DNA from: Dermanyssus gallinae
Taxonomy: Eukaryota; Arthropoda; Arachnida; Mesostigmata; Dermanyssidae
Direction: 5' to 3'
Length of the DNA: 64,000 nucleotides
Assembly (NCBI GenBank): GCA_003439945.1
Contig: QVRM01005202.1
Location: 450,001 to 514,000, forward strand
Of the stretch, positions 61,129-64,000 are shown piece by piece (within the stretch, counting starts at the first letter, position 1; the number at the start of each line of letters is the position of its first letter). Both the position numbers and the translations under genes were made by a program. The notes below the pieces were generated by a model, which saw nothing but the letters and a program-made list of their open reading frames with translations, had not been told where the DNA came from and searched no databases.

Positions 61129-63037
61129 CACGGGCTATGTTTATGAGAGTCCGACATCGGGGGCCGAGGGTAAACTGCTTCTGTAATCATATCACAAATA
61201 GAACCACCCAATTGCCATGATGCCGAAATGATCCCTGAAATGAGTACGTGATTGTTGTTGTTAGATGGACATTGACCGTAATACGAAGTAGTCGAGGTAT
61301 TGAATGTGAGGTTTGGGGAGTCGGTATCCCAAAATCCAAGTTATCGCTAACTGTTCTCAATACGGCTATTTTCCGTGTGTAGTGTGTTCATTTACATTAG
61401 TGTAAAGGTGATAGTAATTTTGTATTTAGTTACGCAGCATTCCTTTTGAACACACCGCATTTCTTTTAGGGGTCGTAGAAGTTGTTAAAAACTCATTTGT
61501 GCAATATACAACCTAAGGAAATGTCTTGTTGAGCGTGAAAAAGAGGTAGGAGTAGAATGACAACTGTTGATTATATAGATGTGACTGGTCAGGCATTAGA
61601 TGCTGGGACTGCAACAGAAAACAGTATTCGATTGAAAATGTGAAATATACCAAAAACAGGCGCGTTTGGAAAATGTGCTTGTCTGTAAGACGTCCAATCT
61701 TGGCTAAGGACAAGAGAATAGTTGCAACTTTGCCATTACGCCCAAAAAAACAAATACGTGTAGGAAAATTCACATTTAATAGTTACCATTCTAGTACAAC
61801 GTCCATGTTGGTTCAATTCATGATATGATTACCGTAAGCCGATTTTTCCTCTCTGGAGGTCGGATCCCCATAGAAACACATGTTAACAAGTACAGGCCGT
61901 ACACCAGCCGTTTCAGTCACATCAGTATAGCAATAATTAGTGATTCCACTCTCACTAAATAAAACATTTGCGCTCCCCCATTCCGTTGGAAAAAAAAAAC
62001 ATTTTTGTTAAGCGAGTTCCATAAACCCCTAAAACCAATACGGAGTATTAACTTTTTTGCTATAAGTGAGTGTGTGCCATTGATGTTCCTAGGAGGAGGC
62101 CGGCACAAAGACGGGCCATTGTGCCGTTTAGTAATGAGCCGAGCGTTGAAGTGCCTGAGACGTTGGACCATTGGGAGACTCCCATGTAGGGCAGATGTAT
62201 TTATTTTGGTTTTATGGAGTGTGACCTAGTAGTTTGCCAAGGCGGAACGTAAAGTAGGTAACGTACCACGACGGCCATCGTTGCCGTGATAGCAGATCAA
62301 GCTGTAAGAATCGTAGCTGTGCCGTAAGCCAATTTGGCTACAGGCATAAGAATGTAGTACCACATAGCTCAAGATTATGTTTGTCCAGCCTCTTGCAGCC
62401 GGTCTAAAGCTAAGGATGGCATTGAGCTTAACGCTGAGCCACGTCAATGCTCGCTGCGTCAGGTATAAACGCCTCACACTTTTGAGGGTTAAGAGGCAGA
62501 CCGTTTATATCTGATATTCCCCTGAATGACGGGCTTCTCATTATTAGCGAGAATCGCTTCATTCAGGCGATAGATATACTAAACATTAAGAGAGCTATGA
62601 AACGATTCTACTAGCCTCGTAATGCCTAGACAGAACCGAGTTTAGGGAATCTCAATTTTGCAAGTCCAACTGAGACGGGACGGTGGGATCCGACAGCAAC
62701 AACTCACATGAAAGGTAGAAGCCGCGAACCAAATCAGTAATGGCCGTGAGCATATGACCCCTATGATTCAGTTAAAGTGTTCTTGTGGTGGACCTTCACA
62801 AGGGCCGTCGGAGTGATGCAAGTTTGTCGGAAAACACGTGTGGCTTGTATAGCGGCCTCGATTTCACCCTGCGTTGCGAAGCCGAAGAGAACGCAGATGA
62901 CCTTACCAATGAAGCCGGTGCTCTTTGGACAGTAGATCTCAGCGGCGATTATTCTGAAGGTCTATGGGCATGCGATTGGAATGTTTTGAGCCATCCTTTT
63001 TCCCTAGGGCAAACAACCCGGCCCTCAAAAAATTTAG
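61129..63037. other. AT-rich downstream flank, nothing firm
   Basis: It contains a diverged copy (about 61966-62045) of the dispersed repeat seen at 8.5 and 9.0 kb. A frame at 62785-63048 (87 codons) has no recognised domain. Confidence 0.45.
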
Positions 63038-63493
63038 TTAGTTCATAGGGAGGTGGTCCCAAACGAGAACGTTAAGGAGTTTGGTTACTGCATCGGTCAG
63101 TCTGTCAGCGGAGATGCTGCTCGCCGGCGACAGGGGATCGATGAGCCGTTTCCATCTATCTAGAAATTCAGACCTGCAGCTGAACTTTTTGAGAAACATT
63201 TTACCGCAAACTGAACATCTTGTCAGAAAGGCAACTTCAGGATAGGGCGGTCCAAAGGCCAGAGAAAATCGAGGAGCAGGGCAGGCTGTTTGATGCTTCC
63301 CAAAGCAAGTCGATAATACATGAGCCCGTTGCGGGACTGTCCACTGGGCATAGGAGTCTCGCCCCAGCCGAGACATCACTTTCCGACTACCTAGTATTGA
63401 CTCTGCGGGTCTGACCCGTGTTACACTTAGACCGTGCGATTTGAGCCCGGCCCAGCGATGCGTGCGTCGCACCAGGTGGCCAATCCGCAGCAT
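63038..63493 (-). other. 150-codon open frame with one zinc-finger-like pair, unidentified
   Basis: The minus strand is open for 151 codons with an ATG at its start. The middle reads RCSVCGKMFLKKFSCRSEF, a C-x2-C pair resembling the first half of a C2H2 finger but lacking the His pair at normal spacing. It is followed by RWKRLIDPLSPASSISADRL. The composition is protein-like. Some non-LTR retrotransposon ORFs carry such a finger near the N-terminus, which would fit the transposon-rich setting, but this is a guess. Confidence 0.3.
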
Positions 63494-63725
63494 CCGCTCA
63501 AGCTTGCAAAAATTTGACCTATTTTTTTATAGAGAACTGGACTGATCGCTCTGAATGGCGCAAAAAATGTTTCATCCCCAGACAAAATAGGAAGAGGGAC
63601 AACTGCTTTTAGAAACAACGTCGGCGATAACACTGCTTAAAGACTTCGAAATTTACTTGCGAACCGTCTTGGAGGCAGAACGCACCATCCTTACGCACCA
63701 TATACCCATCCAGGGGTCAGTAAAG

Positions 63726-64000
63726 GTGGCGGCGTGGTCTAGGGGACTAGTGCGCTAGTCATGGTTGTCATCTACCGGGGTGTCGCCGGTTCGATCCCTG
63801 TTGTTGATCGAATTTTCTTTGAGCGATCCTCATTGAGATTAGATGATTAACCATACCGCTGAGTGTCAGCGGCCATGCTGCCACAAGGACTGTTAGGGAA
63901 ACCCTAGATATCTTAACATGTCCGGCCCTCGGTGCTTTGAAGATATACCTCAGGTTGAGTTCCAAGCCCGTAGGGCACGGAGGATAGTCTAGAATTAAAA
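63726..64000 (+). mobile_element. SINE family B, copy 2, running to the window edge
   Basis: It is almost identical over its length to the copy at 36174-36448, with the same box A and box B, the same CCGCTGAG-GTCAGCGG stem and the same CCCGTAGGGCACGGAGGATA tail. It ends in AATTAAAA exactly at the edge, so any flanking target duplication on the right cannot be seen. Confidence 0.9.

Overview
This is a window of nuclear DNA from an invertebrate animal, most probably an arthropod. I lean towards a mite or other chelicerate but cannot prove it from sequence alone. The evidence is intron-split genes with GT-AG junctions, a netrin gene whose exons align readily with animal netrins, very abundant (AT)n, (TTG)n and (TTA)n microsatellites, tRNA-derived SINEs, and many decayed mariner/Tc1 and non-LTR retrotransposon copies. 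There are no bacterial operons, rRNA genes, CRISPR arrays or phage genes.

Two genes can be built with joined exons. (1) The 3' half of a netrin lies on the + strand at 9437-14473. Its five exons encode laminin-EGF repeats 2 and 3, an acidic linker, the C345C/NTR domain and the stop codon. All junctions have the same phase. The laminin N-terminal domain and first EGF repeat must lie upstream of the window, so positions 1-9436 are probably intron. (2) A small multipass membrane protein gene lies on the + strand at 59505-61128 (three exons, about 241 aa). It is MARVEL/CMTM-like in layout, with the family assignment tentative. A possible third gene is represented only by a first coding exon (45640-45747, 36 codons, in phase with a GT donor) downstream of a 3 kb GC-richer, simple-repeat region that could be its promoter and 5' UTR.

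The rest is mostly a transposon graveyard. Mariner relics lie at 11287-11760 (-), 24760-25080 (+), 41440-42160 (+) and 53400-54210 (+). A Tc1-like element with both terminal repeats and TA flanks is at 56017-57188. Non-LTR reverse-transcriptase fragments occur at the window start, in the netrin intron, around 22.4 kb, between 28 and 36 kb, and at 48, 50 and 54 kb. A probable solo LTR with a 4-bp target duplication is at 40059-40554. Two tRNA-derived SINE families each have several copies: family A at 21.4, 42.3 and 59.0 kb, family B at 36.2 kb and the right edge, with a family B tail at 48.0 kb. (AT)n tracts often sit directly at transposon boundaries.

Unexplained structures include a perfect 23-bp-arm hairpin at 49630-49682, a 260-bp foldback at 8.4-8.7 kb, a 41-bp minisatellite inside a netrin intron, a 91-bp tandem duplication at 34.1 kb, and a few unidentified open frames (2.3-2.6, 32.8-33.7 and 37.5-37.9 kb). 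I found no convincing evidence for a wholly new system. The best leads are the unnamed gene starting at 45640, the membrane-protein gene, and the SINE/LINE tail relationship.
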